Below are positions 43,724 through 56,249 of a stretch of DNA of 64,000 nt, piece after piece. The notes beneath the pieces were generated by a model. It was not told the DNA's origin, made no database searches, and worked only from the letters and a program-made list of their open reading frames with translations. The stretch lies in the NCBI RefSeq assembly GCF_023898315.1, contig NC_064616.1, positions 647,896,974 through 647,960,973 of the forward strand, given 5' to 3'. How positions within the stretch are numbered: position 1 is the first letter of the stretch; each line of letters begins with the position of its first letter. The stretch is from Schistocerca nitens. Taxonomy: Eukaryota; Arthropoda; Insecta; Orthoptera; Acrididae. The position numbers were made by a program, and so were the translations under genes.

Positions 43724-44276
43724 TTTGATGGGATTCATGTCGGGCAGTCTGAGTGATCATATCATTCACTCAAATTGTCCAGAATGTTCTTCAAACCAAT
43801 CACGAACTATTGAGGTCCAGTGATATGACATCATTGTTTGGTAACATAAAGTCCACAAATGGCTGAAGATGGTCTCCAAGTAGTAGAACATAACCATTTC
43901 CAGTTAATGATCGGTTCATCTGGGCCAGAGGATCTAGTCTGTTCCGTGTAAACACAGTCTACACCGCTATGGAGCTATCACCCACTTGCACAGTGCCTTG
44001 TTGACAACTTGGGTCCATGGTTTTATGGTGTCTGTGCCACACTCGAACCCTACCATCACCTCTTACCATTACCAACTGAAATTGGGATTCGCCTGACCAG
44101 GTCACAGTTTTCCAGTCATTTAGGGTCCATCCGATATGGTCGGGAGCCCAGGAGATGTGCTGCAGACGATGTTGTGCTGTTAGCAAAGGCGTTCGCATCG
44201 GTCGTCTGCTGCCGTAGCCCGTTAACGCCAAATTTCGGCACACTGGCCTAACAGATACGTTCGTCGTATGTCCCAC
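43724..44276 (-). pseudogene. Tc1-like transposase D, catalytic Glu replaced
   Basis: The minus strand reads GSRRPMRTPLLTAQHR, APDHIGWTLNDWKTVTWSGE SQFQL with Gly where the first catalytic aspartate belongs (S-D-E-S in the family), VRGDGRVRVWHRHH, NRSLTGNGYVLLLGDHLQPF, then decayed text and PDMNPIKHL, stop, D where the family has PIEHLWD. So the first Asp and the Glu are both changed. The N-terminal DNA-binding part is not readable. C-terminal scraps continue left of the SINE to 43261. Confidence 0.82.
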
Positions 44277-44611
44277 ATTGATTTATGCAGTTACTTAACG
44301 CAGTGTTGCTTGTCTGTTAGCACAGACAACAGTACGCAAGCATCGCTGCTCTTGGTCGTTAAGTGAGAGGTAATGCTTGCAATTTGGTATTATCGGCAAG
44401 CTCTTGACAATGTATATCTCGGAATACTGAATTCCCTAACGATTTCCGAAATGGAATGTCCCATGCGTTTAGCACTATCTACCATTCCACTGATTTGCCT
44501 GAGTACAAATGACAGCTCTTTCAGTGCAACGCCCTTTTATCCTTTGTGTGCACGGTACTACCGTCATATGTAAATGTGCATGTCGCCATGCCAAGCCTCA
44601 CCTCGGCGAAT

Positions 44612-45124
44612 ACGTAATTAACACACACAAAAATGAGAACAATCATCTTAAATACATACGTACAGTACCATTAGTGTCAAATCAGAGATGTTTATTGACC
44701 CTAGATTGAACATCATCATCATCATAACCATTTTCAGTACTACATTTCATCTCTGCTGATGCTACCAGGACTGATGATGTTGCTGCTAGTAGGTGTCAGA
44801 TTGAAATGACATTTTCGAACCAAAACGCCTCGTATTTATAGTTGAAAACTGGATACACCTAGATTATGTGAAAGATTTGACCAACATGAAACAAGTATAG
44901 TCACGTGGACGTCGGCGAGATCGTTCCTTTTGCCGAAGGGTAGCGTGTGGGTGCCGATGTCACACCGCCCATCCACCACTATTGGCTGCCTTCAAAGAAT
45001 ACCATAGGTAATTTAGTAATGCGCTGTTGTAGGGCTCCACTAGAAGGGATGCCAGCAAGATCATATGTAGGTGTCAAGCATCGCTCAAAGTCCGCTAGCT
45101 ATCACAGCACTGAACTGTTCCCAC

Positions 45125-45155
<31 letters not shown>

Positions 45156-45225
45156 GAAGATAGAAAATGGGAATGTTTTTTACTCTACAAGTGAATATTG
45201 CTAAGCAGCCAACACTGAGAGGCAC
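44612..45225. other. No gene seen; contains an AAT microsatellite
   Basis: Unrecognised sequence; a pure AAT repeat of about ten units lies at 45124-45153. Confidence 0.6.
45124..45153. repeat. AAT microsatellite
   Basis: About ten AAT units. Confidence 0.96.
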
Positions 45226-45227
45226 TG

Positions 45228-45690
45228 CTTACTAGCGGAGATAAGAGGTGCATGTCAACTGGAGAACCTGGATGGCACTAAACAGACTATGTACAAGCAC
45301 CACGAAATAGAGAGATACTCTTAATAAATGTGGCTACCCCATAGACTCTAATCTCTGTGAATGTGGTCTACTATAAACCCCACTTCATATCTGTCCACCT
45401 GTCCACTCTCTGTCCCCCACCTCCAAATATTATGACAGCAAAGCCAAATCCAATGGACGTCGCCTGTTTTCGCACAAGAAACATTTGGCTCTAGCTTAAA
45501 GTCACGAAATGTATTTCCCAATTTTATATTTTATAAACTGTGATCCTTACACGATTTTAGATCTACAATTCTGTGTTGTGTTTCTTTGCATTCATTTCAT
45601 GTGTGAATGTTCTACACACTATAATATGTAAGTTAGTGATGCTTTTGAAATGAATAAATAAGAGTAAATATAAAAAAAAACACATGACTA
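45228..45690 (+). mobile_element. LINE-E 3' end with poly(A)
   Basis: A plus-strand reading contains NLDGTKQTMYKH and LCECGL, resembling the C-D-C-G block at the end of some LINE ORF2 proteins. The block matches 58125-58330 inverted. AATAAA lies near 45653, followed by a short run of A residues (about 45671-45680), so this is the 3' end of an mRNA-like retrocopy. No more of the element is visible upstream. Confidence 0.65.
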
Positions 45691-46003
45691 TATCATAGAT
45701 CAACATTAAATGCATGTCATAATGGAAGGAGTCTTGATTTTTTTTTGCTAAAACGTGGAATTAGCAAGCGATGCGAGCGTTTATCGACGTGGACGTTCTT
45801 CCGCAGGGTTTTTTTTCCTCCCAGAGTACTGTTGGTAAAACATTTGGGTTTGTATCATGGTTTTAAAACGCCAGAGGCTAGTAATGCCTTGATACCGACA
45901 TGAGTAGTAGGACAAAGAGAGCATCACCACACATTGTGGGTTGCCTACATCAGGGGCAATCACACATTTAGAGGCAAACCTATTGTTCTCTTTTGATTCA
46001 CAG

Positions 46004-46207
46004 GTTCAAAATGGTTCAAGTGGCTCTTAGCACTATTGGACTTACTTTCTGAGGTCATCAGTCCCCTAGAACGTAGAACTACTTAAACCTAACTAACCTA
46101 AGGACATCACACACATCCATGCCCGAGGCAGGATTCGAACCTGCGACCGTAGTGGTCACGCGGTTCCAGACTGTAGCGCCTAGAACTGCTCGGCCACTCC
46201 GGCTGGC
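46004..46207 (-). mobile_element. tRNA-derived SINE, copy 4
   Basis: Same family as 22013-22213, minus orientation, flanked by TGATTCACAG (45994-46003, 46208-46217). B box intact (GGATTCGAACC on the plus strand). Confidence 0.93.
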
Positions 46208-46217
46208 TGATTCACAG

Positions 46218-46452
46218 ATCCTACTAAGGTTCTACTAAGTGGATTATGACCCCATGGAGATAATCCAATCCTCCAAGAAACCCCCCATCACTTCCCCTCC
46301 CCCTCCTCCTTCGCCTTCCCCTCTGGGAACTTCCCTTAGTGATACAAGCATACTGCCAAGACTAATTTATTTGAATAGCCCCCTCCAACTCTATGAATTT
46401 GATTGACTAACTAATTAAAAAAGACTCAGTTGATTGTACATTTGGCAGGAAA
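46218..46452. other. No gene; C-rich patch
   Basis: A pyrimidine-rich stretch (about 46279-46325, CCCCTCCCCCTCCTCC) stands out; nothing else. Confidence 0.6.
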
Positions 46453-46820
46453 TCGACTGCAGTGTATGGAATAATGTTTGTACAATTTCTGGCGACAAGA
46501 CAATGTGTGGAACATAGTTTATTTAAACAATTAATGGGATACATGGCGGTGTATGTAACATAGTTTATTTATTTATTTAAACACTTTGGTGGGATATCGG
46601 TTTCAGTGTATGGAATATTGTTTAGACAGTTTCTGGTAGTAAAGGTAATGTGTGGAATACTGTTTATTTAAACAATTTATTGGATACAAGGCAATGTATT
46701 GGAATATAGTTTTTAAATTTATTTATTTAAGGAATTTGTTGGTAAATTGACTGCAGTGTATGGAATACTGTTCATTTAAACAGTTTGTGGGTGACAGAGC
46801 AGTATGGAATATTTCAACAA
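46453..46820. repeat. Degenerate minisatellite, ~150 bp higher-order unit
   Basis: GCAGTGTATGGAATA-type text recurs at about 46462, 46613 and 46754, each followed by a GTTTATTTAAACAATTT-like segment. Between these, shorter subunits of about 50-60 bp share TATGGAATATAGTTTATTTA. It looks like an old tandem array that has decayed. Confidence 0.75.
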
Positions 46821-47582
46821 TTGCTGTGCTTATTTTACTCGATCGTGCAAGGAATACCATAAACATAAGTCACCATATGTAATTACACGGTTAAAAATCT
46901 TTCACTCACCAGGTACATGCAAGCCACCCAGGGACCTGTGAAGCGTATGTCCATCAGAGGCTGCAGCACGTACCACCTGCCCTGTGTACCAAGCAGAGCG
47001 TATGTCGCGCTAATGCCTTGAACAAAAGCGTCAGGTGGCGGCAACCCTTTGATATTGACACCTGAGAAATTCCTGTCGAAACACAAGCTCTCTCTTTCTC
47101 TCTCTCTCTCTGTCTCAAGTGGCCACGTTCTGCCCTGTTCGGCAGTTTGTGATGGTACATCGAGGAGTACGCAAGTTCAACAACTGTCTCCTCTGTAGAC
47201 TTTTAGGACGACGATTTTGCCCAATAGATGTGCTGTATTATGACCTGTTCAATGCGAGTGATGGTTCTTCACAACAATTTCGAAGGGTAGTTAAAACTGT
47301 GACGCAATTTTTCCATCAACTGAGATAGCATGTATTGGCTTCGATTACCTGGGCTGTAGGGTGATTTTTAGTAGGTGTCTGTAGCGAGCTCCGACGTCAA
47401 ACAACGATAGATGCTGTATGCTTGTAGGTAATACACTTTTTTTAAACTCATCTCTGTCCAACACCAGCATCTAATCAGTTTAACATATTTCCCACCAAAA
47501 AGAATAAAGATAGTACCTTACACCCCAGCCTTTTCCTCCCTAGCTTGTTGGTGAAGGTTAGAGTTTGAGTGTTCCTGTCGCT
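46821..47582. other. No gene seen
   Basis: A 69-codon frame (47119-47328) is not recognisable. Apart from the CT repeat I see nothing. Confidence 0.5.
47088..47116. repeat. CT microsatellite
   Basis: Interrupted CT repeat of about 27 bases, TCTCTCTTTCTCTCTC. Confidence 0.9.
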
Positions 47583-47950
47583 GGTTTCGAGTGGTATTGC
47601 GAAATTTTTTCCCAGCAGGATAACACCTCTTGTGCGGTATCACAGTTTATGTGGCGTATTGCGCTTTTTTGCCGTCCTTGTGCAGCGCTATGCATGTAGT
47701 TGTGTAATTAGGACCGATCTTTGCGATTAATTACGTAATTAGGATCGATATTTGGGTCAGTTTCGAGTGGTATCGCGAAATTTTTTCCCAGCAGGATAAG
47801 AGGATAAGACCAGTTTTATGGTAACGTTAGTTTTTTAGCTGTATTGCGATTTTAAGCCGTCCTTGTGCAGCGCTATGTATGTAGTTGTGTAATCAGGAAC
47901 GATCTTTGTTATTAATTACGTAATTGGGATCGATATTTGCGTCAGTTTTC
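47583..47950. repeat. Two-unit tandem duplication, ~180 bp
   Basis: Unit 1 (about 47583-47757) and unit 2 (about 47759-47950) share TTTCGAGTGGTAT, AAATTTTTTCCCAGCAGGAT, CCGTCCTTGTGCAGCGCTAT and TTAATTACGTAATT. The last of these is palindromic. The units differ by small indels. Confidence 0.85.
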
Positions 47951-48097
47951 CGACCAAAATAAATAAAGTACACTAACCTAACATTCCTCTCCCGCATCTG
48001 GACAGTTTCCATGTGTTAGGGGGTGCACTTAGGCTTTCCATCCAGTAGAATCAGGGTTCGAGTCACGTACGTTGCGTTTTTTACGTGCACTGAGTGT

Positions 48098-48285
48098 TTG
48101 TGCACTGCATTATTTTCGGGTGTTTATGTGTTGTGAGCGTGTTTGCATAGCGTTACACATGCATTATTTTGGTGATCTACGAGTAGTTTGCACGTCTGTA
48201 TCCTGTGTACTGGATTATTTCGGTATTTTACGAATTGTTTGTGTCTCTGCACATCAGTCTACTGCATTACTTATGAGTTGTTTCA
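48098..48285. repeat. Degenerate ~53 bp tandem repeat
   Basis: TGCATTATTTTCGGGTG, TGCATTATTTTGGTGAT, TGGATTATTTCGGTATT and TGCATTACTTATGAG recur about every 50-57 bases. Confidence 0.65.
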
Positions 48286-48954
48286 AGGTCTGAAAACTGT
48301 ATATTGTGACCTCAAGCACGTCAGGGTGAGTGTTTTGTATCAGCATAATAAAAAACTAGGTGAAATCCATCCCTAAATAAATTATTCCAACAATAAATGA
48401 AGTACACTCCTTCCTCTCTCCATCATGCCAGAACAGGCTGATTCCTTTTCCCGCCAATTTTCTCCTCCTGACAGTCGGGGAGATGAGGAAGCTGGGGCAC
48501 ACATGCATCTGAGAAGAACACGTGATGTCATCATGATGCTGTGCTCCTATAGACGGAACTGCACGATTGCATGACCTATCATGGTGAACTCCCGAACTAG
48601 TGAAGTTCTTTGGCCTGCTGGTTCGGAGGCAGTTTTCTCTTGTGGGGTGGTAGGTTTTAGAAATGACAGACACCTCCAGCAGAGACAGACGTTTCCATGT
48701 GTTGTGTAATGAATTTTTAATGCATCTCAATGCAAATCATTTACTTGCAGGACTGTAGTCTCTCTTTTCATATGTTCAAGCATTAATGCTCGCTTCCATT
48801 CTTCATGCAGAGATGTCGATGCACTCCTTGACTGAATGAGTGCATGTAATACAGCTATTAAAACTCCCCCTGTCTGGCACCAACATCTCACTAATTGAAC
48901 ACATGCTCCTTCCACACCGACAGCTCAACAAGCACTGATATCAAAGCCTCTTGT

Positions 48955-49140
48955 GGTGGTAACACCACACTAAGCCACTAGTGCTGTAGGTAGATAATAA
49001 ATTTATACAAGTTTCAACAAATTTATACAAATTTAAACAAATTATATTCGAATTGAATGACATCATAAGCAGTCTCTAGTGGGGGCAACACCATACTAAC
49101 TCACCCTAGCTGTAGGGGTAAACTCTTAGAGCAAAATTCC
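48955..49140 (-). repeat. Inverted copy of the 260 bp tandem family
   Basis: The minus strand contains GAATTTTGCTCTAAGAG, a block of AAATTTG words, TTATTATCTACCTACAGCA and CACTAGTGG in the same order as the units at 59560-60450. This copy is partial and isolated. Flanking text to about 49430 also echoes 59380-59480 (CGCCATCTTGGATAA). Confidence 0.75.
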
Positions 49141-51260
49141 CTCCAAAATTCGAAATTCCCGTCCGTTTTCCAAGAGGATGGTGCGCAATCATGCAAAAGA
49201 TCGGAAAAGAAGGGTGGAGGACTGCCAGGTGACCCATAGAAGCACATAATTCAATATCCCACCAAAATTCAAACTTACCACCGGGGGGGGGGGGGGCACT
49301 TTCTCGCCAAAAGCCGCCATCTTGGATAACGTTACTCACGTCATCAGCTGACGTCACCGCAGCTGCCTTGGATGATGTCATGCACCAGAAACCCTCTCTC
49401 CCTACTAGTACTGTACACCTCAAATTTCTCACACGAAATGTAGATTTCTGCCTTTTATACAAGTTATTTTTGAAGAAAGAAGAAATCGGGGCATACACGC
49501 ATTTTCACATCGCTGAAGTATCTTTACTTGTGAAACTCCTGTACAACAGTATAGCATGGGCTAAATTTTCTCTAAGTATTTTCTCGTCTGGTAGAAAAAA
49601 ACCTATTCTAATCAGCTTACTATCTGTTACATCCTGCTTCACAGGACTAGAAAATTAAACTCATTTTTGGCTCATGACACATAGCACACAAAATAGCTTG
49701 TTTGAGGTCATCACATGCCGTCATTGTGGATCTTTAGAATATAAGAAGACGTGTGACAGGCGCAGCGGAACGCCTTGGATGGTTGTTATTGCTGGAGAAT
49801 CTACATAAACTTGTTTAAAAAATTGGTAATATAAATTATATCGCAGATGTTATGCTCTTTAAGAGAAGGAGTTTAAATATTCTTACACTTACTGAAGAAC
49901 ATTTTGCGAGTAATATTTCGCTATTTGCAGAGTGTAGTACTGTCGAAAATGATGTGCAAGTGGTTGAAAGCGAGACTTCGTGATTGGTAATAAGCATGAA
50001 GACTCTCTGTGTCAATATGTGTAGAGCTGTCAGCGGTGGATGGTTGCGGTTTGGATGCATAAATTGTTAACTGGTTATCTGTAAGTGATACTGCCAGGAT
50101 GACACATTCTGTAGCTAGAGAAGGGAAACTCTTATAACCCTAGATGTTACATGCAATCGACACACTGTCAACTGGGGTAATAAAAATAAATACCTGAAAG
50201 CTATAGTTTGTAGATGGTTTGACAGGGTTGTGGGTTCATATCAGAGTTTGAAGGCATAAACATAAATAGCGAAGTATATCTGGTAAACAATAAAAGCATA
50301 TACTTGCGGGAAAAAAAATCTGAGCAACAACAGAAATCAACTCTGTACACATGTCGGATCCCTGTTGCTGACTCCTACACAACAGAGTGGAACTCAAATG
50401 GACATGTAGAACTGTTTCCAGACTTTAGGTTTCCATCAAGTGCAATGCTAGAAGACTCTGTAACAGGCTCTCTGAGGCATTGGAGCAGTACACGAAATTG
50501 CTTCCAGACTTCGAGTTTCCAATACATTCATCATCTGCACCATTCAGTGAGTCTCATATAGCTATGAAGTGACTGTTACTGTACTTCTTATGATCGTTCT
50601 ATCAAAATGGCTGCATGTGGATCGAATTTTTAGTAGGTTGGTGTATAAGGCGAGCAAATATTTTCGTAGAAAATCAAAGAGCAGATGGTACGTCAGTAAT
50701 ATGACCGTATTCATACGGGAAACTGTCGAAAAATTATGAAAAATGTCATAAAATCGTTAAAATTCGTGGAATACCTAGTATAATCACGAAAATTTGATGT
50801 GAAATATATAAAAATTGAGGGAAATACGATGAAATGTGTAAAATCGCTAGAACTTAGTAAAAGTATGGAAACTGACTGAGAATACATAAAATTAGAGAAA
50901 AATACCATGAAATTACTGAGAAAAATCAATGAAATAGTGTATTTCGGAGGAGGAGAGTTGACTGGTGCTACATAAACACACATTAATAGTGGAAAAAGGT
51001 TGCGAAACGGCAATATTATCCCACTCATGAGCAATAAAACCTGACATTAGGCCATGATTTCTGCGTGTAAGAGAAGGTTACCAGGGATGATGGTAAACTG
51101 CGATAGGGCTGTTACATTTCCTCTGGCTACTGATCGTGGTGTCTATTTCCTCATAAGATGTCACTGTTTCTTCGTTTGCCTTTTTGGCTGCCAACGATCA
51201 TTTTATAGGACTTTTCTGAACATATCATACTTTCCGAACCGTAATTGGGGTTGAACTTAG
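49141..51260. other. No gene seen
   Basis: Frames up to about 130 codons exist (49106-49498 minus; 50711-51034 minus) but look like low-complexity products. A G-run lies near 49281-49294 and an A/T-rich stretch with ATGAAAT and AAAATCG words at about 50720-50945. No motif recognised. Confidence 0.5.
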
Positions 51261-51415
51261 TACATCTACATCTACATGTATACTCTGCAAATCACACCTA
51301 AGTTCCTGGCAGAGGGTTCATCGAACCATCTTCACAATAATTCTCCACTATTCCAATCTGGAACAGCGCGCAGAAAACACGAACACTTGTATCTTCCCTT
51401 ACAGTTTGTCTCCAT
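51261..51415 (-). mobile_element. LINE-A 3' end, second copy
   Basis: TACATCTACATCTACATG then CTGGCAGAGGGTTCATCGAA and further text to about 51415 match the LINE-A 3' end at 19329-19500. It is a severely 5'-truncated copy in minus orientation with the same hexamer tail. Confidence 0.85.
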
Positions 51416-51787
51416 AGTTTCACGTAGACGGACTTGTAGGAAGGATGTATTGTAACACTTATATCGATTAGAAGTAAGTTTAAACTATGTAACTGTGTGT
51501 CTGTAATTACGAAATTTGAATTCTTTGTTAGTTACGGTCATTTATTTGTGACAGGAAATTTAAAGTATTGGGATGTATATACGGAAAAAGCTAAAGGATG
51601 TTTAAAATAAATGAAATTTTATAAAATGTGTGCATTCAGAAGAAAAACTTTGTACATTGAAAGCTGGTTCATGCTTAGGGCATTTGTGTTTGTAATATGT
51701 AAAAGACGTAGGGAAGTCCCTCCACAACGGAAGTGGCTTGGCGCGATGTAAAAGGTGGTTTTGGTGGTCGAACTGGGCGGCTACTTG
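51416..51787. other. No gene seen
   Basis: Unrecognised AT-rich sequence between the LINE-A scrap and the hAT-type element. Confidence 0.5.
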
Positions 51788-51795
51788 ATGGGAAC

Positions 51796-53078
51796 TAGAG
51801 ATGGGCAAACTGAAACACGTAACTGTTTCGAAACAAATGAAACAGTATAATGTAATGTTTCGATACGCTGTTTCGAAACAGTGAAACAATTTGTGTTTTG
51901 TAATCTAATAAACCTACACATTTTATCACCTTGAATGTCTACTGTATAAGTATGTCCATATAAACACAAATGAGGTGCGAGAGCACTAATCATGTCGCAG
52001 AAAGTATGAAACTATCACTTAGGCGTCTTGGCAGTTTGGTATTTCCTGCAGCAAATGCACTGCTTTCGTGTCGTGTGACTTTCATACTTTTCAATTGGCT
52101 GAGGACAGCCATAGCTGAAGACAGAAGAACCACCACGAACGGAACTGGATGTGAGAGCAAACTGCAGAAACAACGGATATGCTACTGGGGTTCCCACATT
52201 CCATTAGTATGGGTAATATACCCATCCTGCTTCTTTCCATGCACACAAAGGGAATCATTGAGGATAATAGGCACAGTCACTATAGACTCACAAATAACGC
52301 CAAATAATTCGAATAAATAACAAAATATAACAAAAAAATTTTGTCTTTCAAGGTGTTTCGAACCGTTACTATACATTCACCATGCTTCCTAGTCCTTCCC
52401 GTTCACCATTACACTATCAGTGATATGTCAAACAGATGCTTGCAATTATACCTACATCAAATTTATGTATATGTCTAATAACTGTCACTCTACGCCTTTT
52501 TTATTCAAAATGTTGCAGGCTTACTTGCGTTTCTTAATATGATTACAGTACATGAACAGAGAAGAATATGTTATAAAAAATTGTAATTTAACTGAATGAT
52601 TTTCACATATTTATTATTTTGAATGTGAATAGTATGCGTTGTTTTATTGTTTAGTTAGTGTTTATAAAGCAGATGTTACGCCATTTCGGAATAGGATAGT
52701 CAGCTAGAAACGAAGCTTTATTTTCGGACATCTTAAGCTTCATGCTATTGCTTGTCAAAAAGATTTCGACACTATTGAAAGTGTTTCACGAAGTGTTATG
52801 CTGTGTTTCAGTACCTGTGCCGAGCCCGAATCTCGTCCGACACAGAGCGGAATGAAACACCACTGTTTCGATACAATCAGTCCGTTCCAAGCACAGGTGG
52901 ACTGAAACAGCCTTATTTTGAAACAACGATTAAGTTTCTGTGTCTGGCTCGAGATCGAGACAAGGGCGGAATGAAACACCGCTGTTTCGAAACAGTGAAC
53001 CACAGCTGTTCCGAAACACTGAAACAGTTCCACGTATCGATACACTGTATCGAAACATAGAAACAGTGGCCAAGTCTA
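51796..53078. mobile_element. hAT-type non-autonomous element (1283 bp)
   Basis: The exact 8 bp duplication ATGGGAAC (51788-51795, 53079-53086) is the hAT hallmark. Ends are TAGAGATGGGCAAACTG and, inverted, TAGACTTGGCCACTG. Both sides carry many TGTTTCGAAACAG-like words (about 51821-51888 and 52860-53069), typical of hAT subterminal transposase-binding motifs. A 120 bp duplication lies in the right part (GCGGAATGAAACACC at about 52846 and 52966). No transposase is recognisable, so it would depend on a partner. Confidence 0.88.
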
Positions 53079-53086
53079 ATGGGAAC

Positions 53087-55821
53087 GCTACGCAGTCAGT
53101 GGCTAGCCGTTGCACGGTACACATCAACTGTGTCAAGGGAGGCAATTGGAAGCCATATTGCAGGGAATTTTGCCTCAGATGTGGATTTGGCTGTTGCATA
53201 GTACTCTCGGCAATACGGAATGGCTCTAACACATTAAAAATCCGTCGCCAAGAAGAAATTGTATAGAAAATTCTAACATCAATAGCCATGAGTACAGTTA
53301 GCAGTCACTTCGCTTGCCACCACTACTTCGCAACTGCTCCACCAGCTTCATGCATACAGATATCTATCAGAGCATGGACCAGTTAATTTGTGTGAGTGAT
53401 TTTAATAATAATCCAAGTGCTATAAACTTGTGTTTAGAACCATAACTTTTAGCCTGATCATGAACCTATGCAGGATCCCCTCCTAAATGTTTATAAAACC
53501 GAGTATCCGGCTTCAAATGCATTGTTATTGTTTATTTATGTTTGTCAGATGTGCAAGGATTATTAAAAGTGAAGCTAGTTAGAATTTTATACTCTCAACT
53601 TATTGCAAAGTATCGTTTTGCAAAAATTCTGTGCCAGACTGTGTAAATGTTACTGTCTAAAATACCTGCTTTACAGGTGATGAAAAAAGGCAAGTACGTT
53701 ATACTCATTTGAAACTTAATTTAGCTTTGATTACTATCATGAACGAATTTTTGAAGTTAATTTAGCTCAGGGTTGAATAATTTGCCTTGAAAAGTAAAAA
53801 CATAAACTATTCCAAGTGAAGCTAAGAATTAAATTTAATTGAATTTTGCTACTAAAATAATCATACAGTTTGACTAGTGATACAATATCAGTTTATGGGT
53901 CCCCACCATATTCGTCTCATATTAGAAAGATAGGTGGAATGTAATTGCTACTAAGGGAAACAAATAGAAGCAGAAGGATATAAACAGTGTATTTATGATA
54001 TTATTTATCTTTATTTGTGGTATTTATATGTCAGTTAAGTCAGAAGCCCCTCCTGGCCAATTTTAGTTCTGCACTTCTTGCAGGAACATTTCAGTACTGA
54101 TCCAAGCAACAATCTTGAGTGTAGCTCCTATTAGTGTGGGATGGTACAATTTTGGTTTCTATGATTACTAGTATGTGCATTATTGGTGACTGCTGCTACA
54201 TACAGCTCAGAGTGCCCTGTGGCAGTTTGTATCCTATATGCCATTCAAAGGGAAAACGTAATGAAAATCACTTCAACAGCTAATATTCAATTTTCTTAAA
54301 CGTATATTTCCAAGTCAATTTGCCTAATTGGGCTGGCGACTGTTCATTTTTTCATTTGTACATGAATTTTACTACTTTAGTTAACCCCCCAAAGTTAAAG
54401 CCTGTGTAGTTTTTTGTATTAATTGCAATTTATTCAAAATTATAGTCCGATACCTTTATCCGTTAGACAAAAACGCGGTCAAAATTCCAAAATCCTTTCA
54501 GAGTGTAACATTAGCGTATGTGACATTAGGCTAGTGTTATAGTACGTCATGCGCTGGAAATATATTCCTTGCAATGGAATATTAACAGCGGAGCATTCCA
54601 CAAAACCAATAGGCCGGAAACCACACAGCTCTAGCATTATAGCGAGTTTAAGTGCAGAAACATGTAGCTCTTCCAATGTTTTATATTCCACGATCATTTC
54701 TCTCGTTCTGATATCTTCTTGGTATGGACACCGTACACTGGAACATTACTTCAGAGTTGATATAATGGTTGATTTACATAAAATATTTCAAAGTCCGTCC
54801 GTCTGGAGCTTCATCATGCATAAACCACATGTTCCTTCTTAAACTTTTGTTATATCATCATAACACTCTCGTATCTACTATACACCAACAAGATGTGCTA
54901 ACCTCCTCGATAAGCGTTTATGTGTAGAGATCTTGTGCACTTGGATGGGTGCCATGATTAAGACTGGTGGGGAACAGTCCTTGCTGAACAGCTCACTCTA
55001 TTTCTTCATGACAGTTGGAATGTAGTGGGTATAGCACCCTCCTCCTACTGGTTAGCTGCAAATTAAATCAGCGACAGTGTTGTAGTGACGGTTGGTCAAA
55101 GACAGTGTGCGGAGATCTTTCAATCTGCAAGCGAAAACACTCTATAACTCCCATGCACATAGGGAAACGTAGGCAATCGCACTTGTAAGTTAACCACTAT
55201 GATTGAGGTGCTAGAAGTATGTAGATGACCTAACTAGATCGGTATACGATACTGTCTGGTATACTTAGGTGTACATGTTCGAGAATTAACCATGAATGGA
55301 CATACTGAATAATCGACTGTCTACATTCTTAATCTAGTATACGGTACACGCAAAATATTGGAAGGGTCGTTTAGCAATGATACAGAAATTGGGAAGCATG
55401 CTGCCATGTCACTGGTCAGCGCTGGAATTACGGAAAAGCTAGTAAAACCGCTAAAAGTGATCGCAACATCAACTGCGATGCTTATTACAGTACATCCACA
55501 GCGTCTTTTCCATCCCATCCCTCCACTGGTATGCTGTTGACTGCCACATAATGATTGACTGACACCACTTTTTGAGATGGAGAGAGGCTTGGCGGGAGCA
55601 ACACTTTCCGGGGATGGCCAGCTGCGAAACAATGATCGCGTACATGACTGCAGTATAACAAATCAGTCGTAACGGTACAATGAGACATCTGCTACCACAT
55701 CAGTTTAAATACAGAGGTCATCAGTCACCCTCGGATAACTGGAAACGCCCCACAGTGTCACAAACTCTTTCGGTTTCCATATGTCACAATGTCTTCCACA
55801 TTTTTGTCAATAACAAACACC
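53087..55821. other. No gene seen
   Basis: Frames of 60-119 codons (for example 52930-53289 minus, 54549-54842 plus, 55321-55632 minus) show no domain I can name. No exon-intron structure can be supported. The segment may contain unknown repeats. Confidence 0.45.
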
Positions 55822-55942
55822 CTCGCGTGGCTTGTCACGTGACTCTCGCTCCGCCTACTACTCGAGTTTCATCTGCCTCCTGCACTCAGTCTGCCCGTGG
55901 CGTCTGTTTTAAGTAGTTGACGTTTTGTCTGTGCGTCGGAAA

Positions 55943-56249
55943 ATGTTAAGTGTACAGAAAGAACAGCGTGTTAACATCAAATTTTGTTTCAAACTAGGAA
56001 AATCTGCAAGTGAAACATTTGTAATGTTACAACAAGTGTACGGCGATGATTGTTTATCGCGAACACAAGTGTTTGAGTGGTTTAAACGATTTAAAGATGG
56101 CCGCGAAGACACCAATGATGACACTCGCACTGGCAGACCATTGTCAGCAAAAACTGATGCAAACATTGAAAAAATCGGTAAACTTGTTCGACAAGATCGC
56201 CGTTTAACAATCAGAGCAGTGTCTGAGTTAACAGGAGTTGACAAGGAAA
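55943..56249 (+). pseudogene. Mariner transposase N-terminal part, left arm
   Basis: ATG 55943 (MLSVQKEQRVNIKFCFKLGK) leads through SASETFVMLQQVYGDDCLSR, TQVFEWFKRFKDGREDTNDD TRTGRP and LTIRAVSELTGVDKESV, the two-HTH DNA-binding region of mariner transposases. Frame then runs into the opposite arm. The DDE core is absent. Confidence 0.88.

Larger units (their letters stand above)
43259..44609 (-). mobile_element. Tc1-like element D, decayed, with a SINE
   Basis: The left end CACTGAGGTGGCAAAAGTCA follows TA (43257-43258). The right end is decayed (CCAAGCCTCACCTCGGCG near 44592-44609). The transposase is on the minus strand. A SINE-like element sits at 43462-43712, flanked by an 11 bp duplication. 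Confidence 0.78.

Noticed and set aside
39774..45153. Microsatellites as regulatory sites
   Set aside because: Simple repeats in non-coding or element DNA; no evidence of function.
53087..55821. A host gene
   Set aside because: No ORF with a domain, no credible splice chain and no codon bias visible.
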